In this document: piece by piece, positions 1-6,910 of the stretch
Layout: the number at the start of each line of letters is the position of its first letter
How positions within the stretch are numbered: the first letter of the stretch is position 1
Virus record (IMG/VR): IMGVR_UViG_3300025687_000104
Location: 1-41,288 of that record
Length of the DNA stretch: 41,288 nucleotides
Origin: a virus
Reading direction: 5' to 3' (one strand)
Notes under the pieces: model-generated
Seen by the model: only the letters and a program-made list of their open reading frames with translations
What the model was told of the DNA's origin: nothing
Database searches by the model: none
Program-made: the position numbers and the translations under genes

Positions 1-168
1 TCCAGTCCGCGTGTCGCTTCCACATTCCAGGCGTCGAAAACGCCAACTGCATGGTTGCAGCGCACATCAGGAACATCTGAATCAGCGCCCTCTCGTCCCT
101 GATACCCATTTTCACGAGCGCCTCTGCACCGACACGCTCCAATTCCCAAACCAAATCACAAAAGTCAT
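1..168. repeat. Left copy of terminal redundancy
   Basis: The first 168 bases recur at the right end (41121-41288). The only difference is base 116 (G here, A at 41236). The same gene runs through both copies, so the window is a circular molecule opened inside a gene with a short overlap. This need not be the packaged end: it could be assembly overlap of a circularly permuted genome or a true direct terminal repeat. The mismatch changes one leucine codon for another (CTC/CTT), which looks like natural variation rather than random error. Confidence 0.97.
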
Positions 169-247
169 TCATGCCGCCCGGTGTTTCGCCGAACATCTCA
201 GCGCCCAGCGCCTCAATGGCCCGCATCTTTTCTTCCATATCCATCAT
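1..247 (-). CDS. Hypothetical protein, 5' part of gene crossing the join
   Basis: This is the N-terminal part of a 100-residue protein that continues at the other end of the window (3' part at 41065-41120; stop at 41065). It starts ATG ATG GAT ATG; the first ATG overlaps the stop of the upstream gene as ATGA, so translation is probably coupled. The protein is mostly helical, Met-rich and acidic at its N-terminus (MDMEEKMRAIEALGAEM). I recognise no family. Being in the replication operon it may be a replication accessory protein, but nothing in the sequence proves that. Confidence 0.8.
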   Translation of the reverse strand, partial: MMDMEEKMRAIEALGAEMFGETPGGMNDFCDLVWELERVGAEALVKMGIRDERALIQMFLMCAATMQLAFSTPGMWKRHADW

Positions 248-807
248 GCCAGTCCCTTCCCTTCCTTCAGGATTGCAATTGCAGCCGCAGCCATGTCGGC
301 CATCCCGGTACGCTCGGCCTTCGTCGGCCAATGGCGTTCAGGTTTCTCCGGCGTCGGGTTCCGCAACTGCTCGGCGCGGCGCAACATCGCCCGTCGCTCG
401 GCAAGTTTCGGCTCCATCAGGTCCAGCAGGTCGGAAGGCGTAGGCCACCACCGCTCGTTCCGTATCCAGTGGGTGAATCCTTCCTCCAGAATGTCAGCGG
501 GCATTTCGGCCAACTGCAAACACATCTCCGCCTGGACAATCCCCCATTCCGTGTCGCTCTTTCCCTTCGAGACCGTCGAAGCCTTGACCCGTGTCAGCCA
601 CTTCAAAATCGTCTGCCTGCCCGCAGGTTCCAGAGATGAGCGTAAGGCGGGGATAGCCGCTTCCAACGCTGTCATCTGCTCCGGTGTCACCGCTATCGGC
701 CTCACCCATGTCAGCCCTTCCGCGTAGGTCGGAGTCTCCAGCAAGGTTTTTGCGGAGGGCGGTAAAGAAGGGGTCTTCAGGTTCGCTAGCTGGTTCGTCT
801 GGTTCAT
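244..807 (-). CDS. Replication-associated protein (P/DnaC-loader-like position)
   Basis: A 187-residue soluble protein. The central part (ILKWLTRVKAS, then EMPADILEEGFTHWIR, then WWPTPSDLLDLMEPK) resembles phage proteins that follow the DUF1376 replication initiator in many alphaproteobacterial phages, where the second gene is often treated as a helicase-loading or P-like protein. There is no Walker motif, so loader ATPase activity is not supported. The chosen ATG is preceded by AAAGGA. The first 104 codons lie in a different frame inside the 3' end of the DUF1376 reading frame; third-position GC and protein character favour this frame there. It ends in an ATGA overlap with the next gene. Confidence 0.75.
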   Translation of the reverse strand: MNQTNQLANLKTPSLPPSAKTLLETPTYAEGLTWVRPIAVTPEQMTALEAAIPALRSSLEPAGRQTILKWLTRVKASTVSKGKSDTEWGIVQAEMCLQLAEMPADILEEGFTHWIRNERWWPTPSDLLDLMEPKLAERRAMLRRAEQLRNPTPEKPERHWPTKAERTGMADMAAAAIAILKEGKGLA

Positions 808-1462
808 CTGTCCAACATCCTTTGTTCAACCACGTGGCGGGGTTCTTCACCCACTTTTCTGGATTGGCGTCACACTCGGCGGCGTAGCGCATCATCCCGG
901 CGATCAGTTCGTCCGCGGTCGCCAACTTGAGCGCATTCACCCATGCACGTTGCGCGGCCAGCTTCTCTTTCTTCTTCGGGACAAGACCCCAAAACTCAGG
1001 GAACCTGTCTGGGGGACTAATAGGGGGATTCTTCTGGCTTCTGGCTTCTGGCTTCTGGTAGGCATCCGATCCGCATATGCCCCCGGTATGCGGTTGCATG
1101 GGAGGTGCATTGTTTCCATTGGGTTTTTTGGCCTCTTTGCTCCACCGAACGTGCGCAGCACGTGCTGACTTTGTGCTGACTTCGTTTCGAGTTTCGTTCT
1201 CTTTTTCGACACGTGCGTTGCTCAAACACCCATCAATGCGGTGCAGCTTCCCAGCTTGGCAGAGTGCATCCAGGGCCTTCCGACAGGCTGAAACACGCAT
1301 GTTGACCCGCCGCGAAATTCTCTCCGGCTCATCCGGTATTGGCCCGCCTTCGTCGTACATCCGCATAATGCAAACCGTGTAAACGGCAAGCTCTGCTGGC
1401 GAGAGGTCAACGACGCCGTTCAGAAAGTCGCTGGGGTAGCATTTGAACCACGGGCTGTTCAT
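494..1462 (-). CDS. DUF1376 (YdaU-type) replication initiator-like protein
   Basis: Residues 1-75 match DUF1376: the opening MNSPWFKCYPSDFLNG, then a helical core with a winged-helix-like segment (ISRRVNMRVSACRKALDAL). DUF1376 proteins stand where lambda O stands and are presumed to start phage replication. A basic, polar linker follows. A second helical domain (about 150-220) ends ATWLNKGCWTDEP, which is where homologues normally stop. Here the frame stays open for about 95 more residues of Gly/Asp-rich, shadow-like sequence that overlaps the next gene. The start overlaps the upstream stop as ATGA, with AAGGAG behind it. Confidence 0.8.
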   Translation of the reverse strand: MNSPWFKCYPSDFLNGVVDLSPAELAVYTVCIMRMYDEGGPIPDEPERISRRVNMRVSACRKALDALCQAGKLHRIDGCLSNARVEKENETRNEVSTKSARAAHVRWSKEAKKPNGNNAPPMQPHTGGICGSDAYQKPEARSQKNPPISPPDRFPEFWGLVPKKKEKLAAQRAWVNALKLATADELIAGMMRYAAECDANPEKWVKNPATWLNKGCWTDEPDEPASEPEDPFFTALRKNLAGDSDLRGRADMGEADSGDTGADDSVGSGYPRLTLISGTCGQADDFEVADTGQGFDGLEGKERHGMGDCPGGDVFAVGRNAR

Positions 1463-1998
1463 GCGGCAACTCCTTCCAAGTGGCCCATTGACCGCCGTGT
1501 ATCACGGCATGAGGTCTTGTTGCAACGCCTGTTGCCCGGTCCCGATGACATGAAGGTGTCGCCACAACTCAGGCAGGTGCGTTCCTTCTGGGGCGAGACT
1601 TTCGCGGGTGGGAATCCACCGGGGGGAATGTAGGTAACGACACGCGGGGGGACTTCAGCAGGTTTGCCCTTCCACACTTCAACACAGGGCGGGCAACCTT
1701 TAGTGGAAAGGTAGTCATCCAAAGCGGCTTCGTATTCAGCGCACAAGTCAACGATCCGCTGGTCGCCGTCTTCGAGGCGCTTTTTCACCACCTTAACCGC
1801 GTGGAGGATGGTGGTGTGGTCACGGCCACCCATCACCCTGGCGATCTTGGGAAGGCTTGCGCCGGTCTTGGTATATGCAAAGTAGCAGATGACCTGACGG
1901 CGGCGGGCAAGGGAGCCCATCTTTCGCTCGCCCGTGATCTGCTCTTCTGACAAATTCCAACGTTTCGCGCCAATCCTGATGAAATCAGCAGTTCTCAT
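1459..1998 (-). CDS. DnaA domain IV-like DNA-binding protein with C-terminal zinc ribbon
   Basis: A 179-residue protein. Residues about 18-75 are the DNA-binding domain IV of the bacterial replication initiator DnaA, including the family signature GGRDHTTILHA at 57-67 and the preceding basic helix (GERKMGSLARRRQ). The AAA+ ATPase domain is absent, so it can bind DNA but not act as a full initiator. A proline-rich linker leads to a zinc ribbon with C142, C145, C159 and C164 around GPGNRRC. The same ribbon ends the upstream neighbour. It could recruit replication proteins to a phage origin or occupy host DnaA boxes; I saw no obvious DnaA-box cluster in the window. ATGA overlaps occur at both ends. 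Confidence 0.88.
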   Translation of the reverse strand: MRTADFIRIGAKRWNLSEEQITGERKMGSLARRRQVICYFAYTKTGASLPKIARVMGGRDHTTILHAVKVVKKRLEDGDQRIVDLCAEYEAALDDYLSTKGCPPCVEVWKGKPAEVPPRVVTYIPPGGFPPAKVSPQKERTCLSCGDTFMSSGPGNRRCNKTSCRDTRRSMGHLEGVAA

Positions 1999-2324
1999 GA
2001 TGCCACTCCCTCAATGCACACGCCGTCCATGTGGGACAGTTCGTTGACAGTATCAGTGCAGCCGCCGCAAATCCGATTGCCGGGGCCTTCGCTCATGAAC
2101 CGACCACCGCAACAGAGACACTTGCGCTGCTCGGGCTTGATGATGGCGGCAGGTTTGGTGATGGATTCCGGTGATGGCTTGGGGTTCTGCAATAGTCCCC
2201 ATTTGGCTTGAACCGCTGAAACGGGTCGGCCCATGATGCGGGCAATGTCCTTGTGTTTGACTTTATCAGCCCGCAACGCTTTCAACTGGTCAACGTCGGC
2301 CTGTGTCCAGGCTTGCCATGTCAT
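1995..2324 (-). CDS. SANT/GcrA-like helix-turn-helix protein with zinc ribbon
   Basis: A 109-residue protein. Residues 1-45 (MTWQAWTQADVDQLKALRAD, then IARIMGRPVSAVQAKW) form a Trp-bearing three-helix domain like Myb/SANT and GcrA DNA-binding folds. The C-terminus carries a zinc ribbon with C69, C72, C86 and C89 around FMSEGPGNRIC. This ribbon and the terminal GVAS resemble the end of the downstream DnaA-like protein (GPGNRRC, GVAA), implying domain duplication. It is probably a DNA-binding regulator or replication accessory factor. The ATG follows GGGAG at 7 bases and lies inside the end of the upstream gene. Confidence 0.75.
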   Translation of the reverse strand: MTWQAWTQADVDQLKALRADKVKHKDIARIMGRPVSAVQAKWGLLQNPKPSPESITKPAAIIKPEQRKCLCCGGRFMSEGPGNRICGGCTDTVNELSHMDGVCIEGVAS

Positions 2325-2478
2325 TTAAAATCTCCCGATAAACGAGGACGCTGTGGCGTCCGTGGTGAGTGCCTACAAATGCAGGCTCGTTGTGTGGCCC
2401 CTCGGCCACCTTCCAGCCGTCAGCCAGGTACATCAGAAAGCGGTCCAGAAGGGCATAGAACAGGTCGCGTTCTGTCAT
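2290..2478 (-). CDS. Small hypothetical protein downstream of methyltransferase
   Basis: 62 residues beginning MTERDLFYALLDRFLMYLAD. The ATG overlaps the methyltransferase stop (ATGA), and the last 35 bases overlap the next gene. It is a compact alpha/beta-looking protein with aromatic residues and an HHGRHS stretch. I do not recognise the family. Tight packing on both sides supports it being real. Confidence 0.65.
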   Translation of the reverse strand: MTERDLFYALLDRFLMYLADGWKVAEGPHNEPAFVGTHHGRHSVLVYREILNDMASLDTGRR

Positions 2479-3446
2479 GGGACCGCACAAGAGAAAAGAT
2501 CATTATCTCCCCTTCGGGTAGCACTCGCGACGTTGCGCTCTGCTTGGGCATAATATGACGGCTTCAATTCGATCCCGACGCCGAACCTATCCATCTCGAC
2601 GGCAGAATAAACCTCACTTCCAATACCCATGAATGGTGTGAACACGATATCCCCTGGGTTGCTCCACAGATGAATGCAACGCTCGATCACGTCGAGTTGC
2701 AGTGGTGAAATATGCTTCTCATCGTCTTCGGCTCGGCCTCCGCGGTATGCTAGAACCCTGCCTTGGTTGATGTCCATCCAGACCGGCGATGCGTACCGCT
2801 GCCAGACCTCAATCGAATACCAGTTGCGACGGTCGTCCTTGCTCGTGAACTTGGCTCGATCGGGCTCGCACTCGGATTCGCCGACGAACTGGTCAAAACC
2901 GCCACTCACTCGTTCGGGATTGTCGCCTGGCTTGCGAAACGTCACTACATAGTCGGCCAATCCCTGCCCAGACATGGCACTGTCCTTGACTACCTGTTTA
3001 TGGAGCAGGCGCAGGCTCTTGGTGCGCTGCTGTGCTACCACGGGGTTTTTCCATATGCACACCTCGCTATGGAATATCCATCCGGCGTCGGTGTATGCGC
3101 GTACAATTTCGCCCCGGAAATCACGGATGCCGATGTATCCGTCGCGCGTCTTACTCGTGGGTAGTTGCATACAATGCACGGACACACACCGGCCCGGCAT
3201 TGTCACCCGGAGCATTTCCGCGATCAGGAAACCATAGTGACGCCAGAAGTCCTCACCTTCGTTGTTGCTGATGTCACGCGGGTCATTGCTGAACTTGTAC
3301 AGCCCCTCAAACGGCGGTGAGTGAATGCCGAAGTGGATCGAGTTGTCGGGAATGGCTTTGATGATTTCACAGCTATCGCCCCGATAAATTGCGTAATCGT
3401 CGCTCACTTCTTGATCGAACGCCTTAATGTTTGATATCTGGTTCAT
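2475..3446 (-). CDS. DNA methyltransferase (SPPF type, beta-class order)
   Basis: 323 residues. The catalytic motif IV is SPPF (43-46), followed by EGLYKFSNDPRDISN. The SAM-binding motif I, FMGIGS, lies near the C-terminus (272-277), after the HISPLQLDVIERCI helix. This permuted order is the beta class, and SPP[YF] is more typical of N4-cytosine than N6-adenine enzymes, though the target base cannot be fixed from sequence. It probably protects phage DNA from host restriction or modifies regulatory sites. The start is the ATG behind GGGAGAA, overlapping the helicase stop as ATGA. Pairing of this enzyme family with an SNF2 helicase is common in phages. Confidence 0.9.
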   Translation of the reverse strand: MNQISNIKAFDQEVSDDYAIYRGDSCEIIKAIPDNSIHFGIHSPPFEGLYKFSNDPRDISNNEGEDFWRHYGFLIAEMLRVTMPGRCVSVHCMQLPTSKTRDGYIGIRDFRGEIVRAYTDAGWIFHSEVCIWKNPVVAQQRTKSLRLLHKQVVKDSAMSGQGLADYVVTFRKPGDNPERVSGGFDQFVGESECEPDRAKFTSKDDRRNWYSIEVWQRYASPVWMDINQGRVLAYRGGRAEDDEKHISPLQLDVIERCIHLWSNPGDIVFTPFMGIGSEVYSAVEMDRFGVGIELKPSYYAQAERNVASATRRGDNDLFSCAVP

Positions 3447-4846
3447 GATAGTTCTCCCATTATCCATGACGGCAACACCACATGCTCCGTCGGTTGGTAG
3501 TCAGGACGGTCCCTCTGTGACCCTCGTATCTCATCACTGGTCAGGTCCGCCATATGTTGCACCATGGCTCGTGCCATGCGCTCTGCGTCCGCTTCCTTCC
3601 TGCGGATATTTGACACCACAGCGCCTTCTGTTTCAGCTGCGATGAAGTGGACGTTGACGGGTTTGGTCTGGCCGAACCGCCAGAATCGCCGGATGGCCTG
3701 GAACACCTGCTCGAAGCTGTCATTGAGGCCAACAAATCCAGTATCGGCGCAATGCTGCCAGTTCATGCCGAACCCGCATATTGACGGTTTAGTGACCAGA
3801 ACGCGAATACGACCTTCGCTGAAGTCAATGAGCTTGCGTTCCTTAGCTTCCTCACTATCAGATCCCCGAACCTCGACAGCGCCCGGAATAGCGCGGGCCA
3901 ATCCATCGCTTTCGGTATTGAGATTGCACCACCAAACCATGGGCCTGTCTGTTGGAGTAATTGAAGCGGCATGGGCGACACGCTCATCAGCAGTGTCCCG
4001 TCGAGTAGAAATCCTCTCGCTCATGGTCCGTGCCTCGACTGGGAAAAGCATCCCGGTTTCTATGCTCGGCACGTATTCAACCGCGACCGTATGCTGGGTC
4101 TGATTGAGCGGCGGAAGGTCAAACCCGTCCGATGGATAACCCAGATCGGACGGGTTTCGGAGCATCACAGACCACGAACACATCCAACGCCAGAACGCGC
4201 CCCCGGCGTAGCCCTTCAGACGCCATGCCTGCGTCTCGCTGCTGTCGTGAGTGAAGAACGTCGCCAGCATGTCGGTATATGACATTACGCCCAGGAACTC
4301 GGCATGGTTCCCAAGTTCCATATAATCGTTGGGCGAAGGCGTTGCAGTCGCGGCCAGCCGGAACGGGATCGACTGGCAAGCGGCAATCAGCATCGTGCGC
4401 GTCTTGCCATCGTAGGACTTGAGAATACTACTTTCATCAAGAACAACGCCGCCAAACCTCGATAGATCAAAGTGGGCCAGCTTCTCGTAATTGGTGACAG
4501 TAACTCCAGATTCTACGTCATCATCGGACTTGCATTGCTTAACCGGGATGCCAAACTTATTGCCCTCACGAACAAACTGGGCCGCGACTGCTAATGGGGT
4601 TAAGATGATGACGTCATGCCCTGTCGTTTTATGGATCGCCTGCGCCCAGGCCAACGCCATGAGGGTCTTCCCCAATCCAGTACCCGCGAATAGTGCCGCG
4701 CGGCCTCGTCGGAGTGCCCAACGCACTATGTCAGATTGAAAGTCAAACAAACATCCCGGCAATGGTGGAATTTCATGCATGCCGGTTGGCGGGTCAATTA
4801 TGGCCTTTTGGGCCAAAAACTCGTCGTATCTGATATTTAGATCCAT
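3443..4846 (-). CDS. SNF2/superfamily 2 DNA helicase
   Basis: 467 residues. Walker A is GTGLGKT (55-61); motif II is LDESS (about 136-140, a DExx box with DESS); motif III is the ATATPSPND region; the C-terminal helicase lobe has the QAIRRFWRFGQ arginine-finger motif. These mark a SNF2-family double-stranded DNA translocase, used by phages in replication or recombination. The ATG is preceded by GGAGAGGG and lies two bases after the previous stop; an in-frame TTG 15 bases upstream is less likely. Downstream it overlaps the methyltransferase start. Confidence 0.93.
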   Translation of the reverse strand: MDLNIRYDEFLAQKAIIDPPTGMHEIPPLPGCLFDFQSDIVRWALRRGRAALFAGTGLGKTLMALAWAQAIHKTTGHDVIILTPLAVAAQFVREGNKFGIPVKQCKSDDDVESGVTVTNYEKLAHFDLSRFGGVVLDESSILKSYDGKTRTMLIAACQSIPFRLAATATPSPNDYMELGNHAEFLGVMSYTDMLATFFTHDSSETQAWRLKGYAGGAFWRWMCSWSVMLRNPSDLGYPSDGFDLPPLNQTQHTVAVEYVPSIETGMLFPVEARTMSERISTRRDTADERVAHAASITPTDRPMVWWCNLNTESDGLARAIPGAVEVRGSDSEEAKERKLIDFSEGRIRVLVTKPSICGFGMNWQHCADTGFVGLNDSFEQVFQAIRRFWRFGQTKPVNVHFIAAETEGAVVSNIRRKEADAERMARAMVQHMADLTSDEIRGSQRDRPDYQPTEHVVLPSWIMGELS

Positions 4847-4848
4847 TG

Positions 4849-5148
4849 TTACCCTCTCCAATTACAATACAAATCTCGCGCATAAGCCCTGAAGGCGTCA
4901 CGAATGAGCCAGTCGGGGGCATGGGTGCGCAGCATCGTCACCTCGCCGCTGCTATGCCCCTCTACGTGTAAGGAATGGCGTATCGGAAGCGCCTCATTGT
5001 CCGGTGACTTCATGCCCTTGCCTGCGGTGCCGATATGGCAGGGGTCCACCGCCTCAAACTCTGTGGCGTGGAAGCCGGTCAGGATGCATGGCTGTGTGCG
5101 GAGCCAGTCCAGGTAGGCGCGGTCACGCAGGGGGGGCTGTTTCAACAC
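4849..5148 (-). CDS. DUF968/HNH-like nuclease candidate
   Basis: 99 residues. After YLDWLRTQPCILTGF comes a His-rich core (DPCHIG, then GMKSPDNEALPIRHSLHVEG and HSSGE), the pattern of the small HNH/His-Me nuclease-like proteins annotated as DUF968 or recombination endonucleases beside rusA in phages. Potential metal or active-site residues are the His of DPCHIG, the Asp-Asn of SPDN and the following His residues. The likely start is GTG at 5148, or TTG at 5145 overlapping the rusA stop. Nuclease activity is an inference. Confidence 0.6.
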   Translation of the reverse strand: MLKQPPLRDRAYLDWLRTQPCILTGFHATEFEAVDPCHIGTAGKGMKSPDNEALPIRHSLHVEGHSSGEVTMLRTHAPDWLIRDAFRAYARDLYCNWRG

Positions 5149-5567
5149 GCCGACCTCACAACAACAGTGCAGTGCTTCTTGTCGTTGGCGCGGTCCAGCT
5201 TTGTGACGTGTAGAACCGTGATATATCGGTCGTCATCAATTAGCTTGTGCATCACAAGTAGGTCCAACGTGGCCTTGCAATAATTGTCAATATCTCGGCG
5301 GTTGTCGCGCGGCACGAAGATGGACACCTCCACGTCGCCGTGGATGGGGTGTGTCTCTTGTGCCGCAATCGCATTGCCCGCTGCCCGCTGCCATGTCAGG
5401 TAGCGTTGCGTCTTGACGCGCCCACGGCCCTGCACGTTGCGGTATAGGGCGTTGGTGGATGGCGGGATGGGGATGCACTCAAGGCGAAGGGTGACGGCGC
5501 TGGCAGGGGAGGAACTACCAGCGCCGTCTATGACGCGCTCAACGCACGGAGAAACGGAGCGCGTCAT
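5142..5567 (-). CDS. rusA: RusA-type Holliday junction resolvase
   Basis: 141 residues. It shows the RusA layout: PIPPSTNALYRN substrate-binding strand, then RRDIDNYCKATLDLL (catalytic D92 and D94), then the acidic DDDRYI (D111-D113). RusA enzymes cut four-way DNA junctions as dimers and in phages resolve branched intermediates before packaging. The first about 25 residues are low-complexity and precede the usual RusA start, but the ATG is overlapped by the upstream stop (ATGA) and no better start is nearby. Confidence 0.92.
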   Translation of the reverse strand: MTRSVSPCVERVIDGAGSSSPASAVTLRLECIPIPPSTNALYRNVQGRGRVKTQRYLTWQRAAGNAIAAQETHPIHGDVEVSIFVPRDNRRDIDNYCKATLDLLVMHKLIDDDRYITVLHVTKLDRANDKKHCTVVVRSAC

Positions 5568-5812
5568 TTGGATTTCTTGAATGCGTCAGGATTGGGTTTT
5601 CCTGAACGCGCATGGAACGGGTTTTTGCCCATCCGATAGGGCCACAAGGCGCAATCGTGCATCGTGCAATCTGTGATGGCAGGCAAATACCCTGCGCAGC
5701 AATCGACACACTTCCGCCTGATGGCATCCACCGGGGAATGCCCTTGCGGGAAGCTGGCCGCGTTATTTGCGGTCCATGCGAGATTTAACGCGAGGCTCTT
5801 GTGGTGATCCAT
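5564..5812 (-). CDS. Cys-rich small phage protein
   Basis: 82 residues. Residues about 34-65 carry KCVDCCAGYLPAITDC, then MHDCALWPYRMGKNPF, a Cys-x2-Cys-Cys plus downstream Cys pattern seen in small phage zinc-finger-like proteins of unknown function. The ATG is chosen because AGGAGG lies 7 bases upstream; the GTG at 5818 is too close to it. It ends in an ATGA overlap with rusA. Confidence 0.72.
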   Translation of the reverse strand: MDHHKSLALNLAWTANNAASFPQGHSPVDAIRRKCVDCCAGYLPAITDCTMHDCALWPYRMGKNPFHARSGKPNPDAFKKSK

Positions 5813-5814
5813 GG

Positions 5815-5856
5815 TCACTCCTCCTGTCTGATGTTGTCGATGTTGGCGGGGATCAT
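5815..5856 (-). CDS. 13-codon bridging micro-ORF
   Basis: ATG ATC CCC onward encodes MIPANIDNIRQEE. It starts in the ATGA overlap with the repressor stop and ends two bases before the next gene's ATG; its last codons contain that gene's AGGAGG. It may only keep ribosomes moving between repressor and the next gene (translational coupling), rather than encode a functional peptide. Confidence 0.35.
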   Translation of the reverse strand: MIPANIDNIRQEE

Positions 5857-6062
5857 GCCGCCCTCACAATGTCATCAATCGCGACACGCATGGGCAAATT
5901 ATGTTCAGCCACCAACGCAACAATGCGCTTTGCCGTGTGGTAGGAAGGGAACATCTTTCCGCTTTCCCATCTGGACACCGTTGCCTGCGATACCGCGAGG
6001 GCTTCGGCCAGTTGTTTCTGGTCCATGCCTAGGCTGGCCCGTATGTCGTGGAGTGTTTTCAT
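5853..6062 (-). CDS. Cro/CI-type (XRE) repressor
   Basis: 69 residues, essentially one helix-turn-helix domain: MKTLHDIRASLGMDQKQLAE, then ALAVSQATVSRWESG as the recognition turn. It lacks a C-terminal cleavage/dimerisation domain, so it is Cro-like in size. It lies at the head of the leftward operon, back to back with the early rightward operon, and probably controls both promoters. There is no Shine-Dalgarno sequence: the predicted start site coincides with the ATG, so the mRNA is probably leaderless, as lambda cI is from its maintenance promoter. Confidence 0.88.
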   Translation of the reverse strand: MKTLHDIRASLGMDQKQLAEALAVSQATVSRWESGKMFPSYHTAKRIVALVAEHNLPMRVAIDDIVRAA

Positions 6063-6068
6063 GCCAAC

Positions 6069-6097
6069 GTTATACGCCTTAGCAATGGGCCATGCAA
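6069..6097 (-). promoter_or_regulatory. Leftward promoter (repressor/replication operon)
   Basis: On the minus strand, -35 TTGCAT (6097-6092) and -10 TATAAC (6074-6069) are separated by exactly 17 bases. The seventh base after the -10 box is the A of the repressor ATG at 6062, predicting a leaderless message. It is the only good promoter seen for the operon running to 40301 through the join. Confidence 0.7.
6082..6095. promoter_or_regulatory. Candidate operator over the leftward promoter
   Basis: A 14-base imperfect palindrome (GCAATGGGCCATGC) with a perfect ATGG-G-CCAT core covers the leftward spacer and part of its -35 box. Its size and position suit a Cro-like repressor operator, but no consensus is available. 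Confidence 0.35.
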
Positions 6098-6134
6098 GCA
6101 AGAAATGCAAAAATCGTATCCCATCGCGTATTTT

Positions 6135-6145
6135 ATTGTTGCAAT
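6135..6145. promoter_or_regulatory. Candidate operator over the rightward promoter
   Basis: ATTG-TTG-CAAT is a perfect interrupted palindrome overlapping the -35 box of the rightward promoter. Its TTGCA core also occurs around the leftward promoter, so one repressor could bind both. Inferred from position only. Confidence 0.35.
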
Positions 6146-6167
6146 CCCAATTACCGCCGCGTATATT
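6139..6167 (+). promoter_or_regulatory. Rightward early promoter
   Basis: -35 TTGCAA (6139-6144) and -10 TATATT (6162-6167) with a 17-base spacer, divergent from the repressor promoter. Transcription should begin near 6174, leaving a leader of about 120 bases before the first gene at 6296. Confidence 0.7.
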
Positions 6168-6246
6168 CCTTTCATCACCAGCACGGTGAAGGGAACGCTC
6201 GACCACACAGGGCAACACGTAACAGGAGAAAGTTCAGGGTTGATAT

Positions 6247-6275
6247 GGGGCGCGGTATTACAAGGGCCGCGCCCC
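6247..6275 (+). promoter_or_regulatory. GC-rich hairpin in the early leader
   Basis: A perfect 9-base stem (GGGGCGCGG with CCGCGCCCC) closes an 11-base loop 20 bases before the first early gene. It has no trailing T-run, so it is not a canonical terminator; it could be a processing site, pause site or part of an attenuator/antitermination signal. The gene's GGGAGG ribosome site lies just downstream, outside the stem. Confidence 0.5.
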
Positions 6276-6295
6276 GCCTGAACCGGGAGGGATTT

Positions 6296-6697
6296 ATGGA
6301 CACATTCAAATACTTTTTCTGCGTGAGCAGCGAGGCCCACGGAATTAACGACCTGGAAGGCCAGATTGAGGTCAGCATTGTCAGTTATGGCGAACCGGCC
6401 CGCATCAACTGCCTGCCAGAACACGCAGATCCGGGATGTGCGCCCGAGTTTGAATTGGGCGCAATCGAAGTCATTACTGGCTACGACCGCGATGACAGCG
6501 GCCACTTCATCTGGCATTATGCGCCGATGCCGGAAGGGCCTTTAAGTGATGCTCTTGCCGCGCTTATCCGTGAATCCATCGACATGGCCGACGTTGAAAC
6601 CGCCGCCATGGAAAACGCGGCAGGTGATCGCGAAGACCGGGGAGACTGGTTGCGCGACCAGAAGCGCGATGAACTGGCCGAAAGGAGCGCGGCATGA
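6296..6697 (+). CDS. Early hypothetical protein (133 aa)
   Basis: First gene of the rightward operon, with a strong GGGAGG site 5 bases before the ATG. It begins MDTFKYFFCVSSEAHGIN; the C-terminus is acidic and helical and ends in a charged coiled segment (DREDRGDWLRDQKRDELAER). I recognise no family. First early genes of phages often modify host functions, but there is no evidence for a specific role. It ends in an ATGA overlap with the next gene. Confidence 0.75.
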   Translation: MDTFKYFFCVSSEAHGINDLEGQIEVSIVSYGEPARINCLPEHADPGCAPEFELGAIEVITGYDRDDSGHFIWHYAPMPEGPLSDALAALIRESIDMADVETAAMENAAGDREDRGDWLRDQKRDELAERSAA

Positions 6698-6909
6698 AAC
6701 TCCCAAACATCAAGACCGGCCTGCCATGGCGTCTGGAATACGGCCTCAAGTGGCACGTGATCCACACGCAATTGGCGCGGAACTACCTGAACATGGCAAA
6801 GCGCCACGCGGACGATGACGGCCTCAAACGTGATTGCCTCAGATACGCGCGGGAAGAGGCAGCGGAGGCACGTGATGCTCTGGATGTCGCCTTTGCGATG
6901 GAGAATTAA
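6694..6909 (+). CDS. Early hypothetical helical protein (71 aa)
   Basis: Begins [20 protein letters not shown] and continues as amphipathic helices rich in Ala, Arg and Glu ([19 protein letters not shown]). The start overlaps the preceding stop (ATGA). No recognised family or membrane segment. Confidence 0.7.
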   Translation: MKLPNIKTGLPWRLEYGLKWHVIHTQLARNYLNMAKRHADDDGLKRDCLRYAREEAAEARDALDVAFAMEN

Positions 6910-6910
6910 C

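Noticed and set aside
1459-1998. Full DnaA initiator
   Set aside because: Only domain IV is present; there is no Walker A or AAA+ region.
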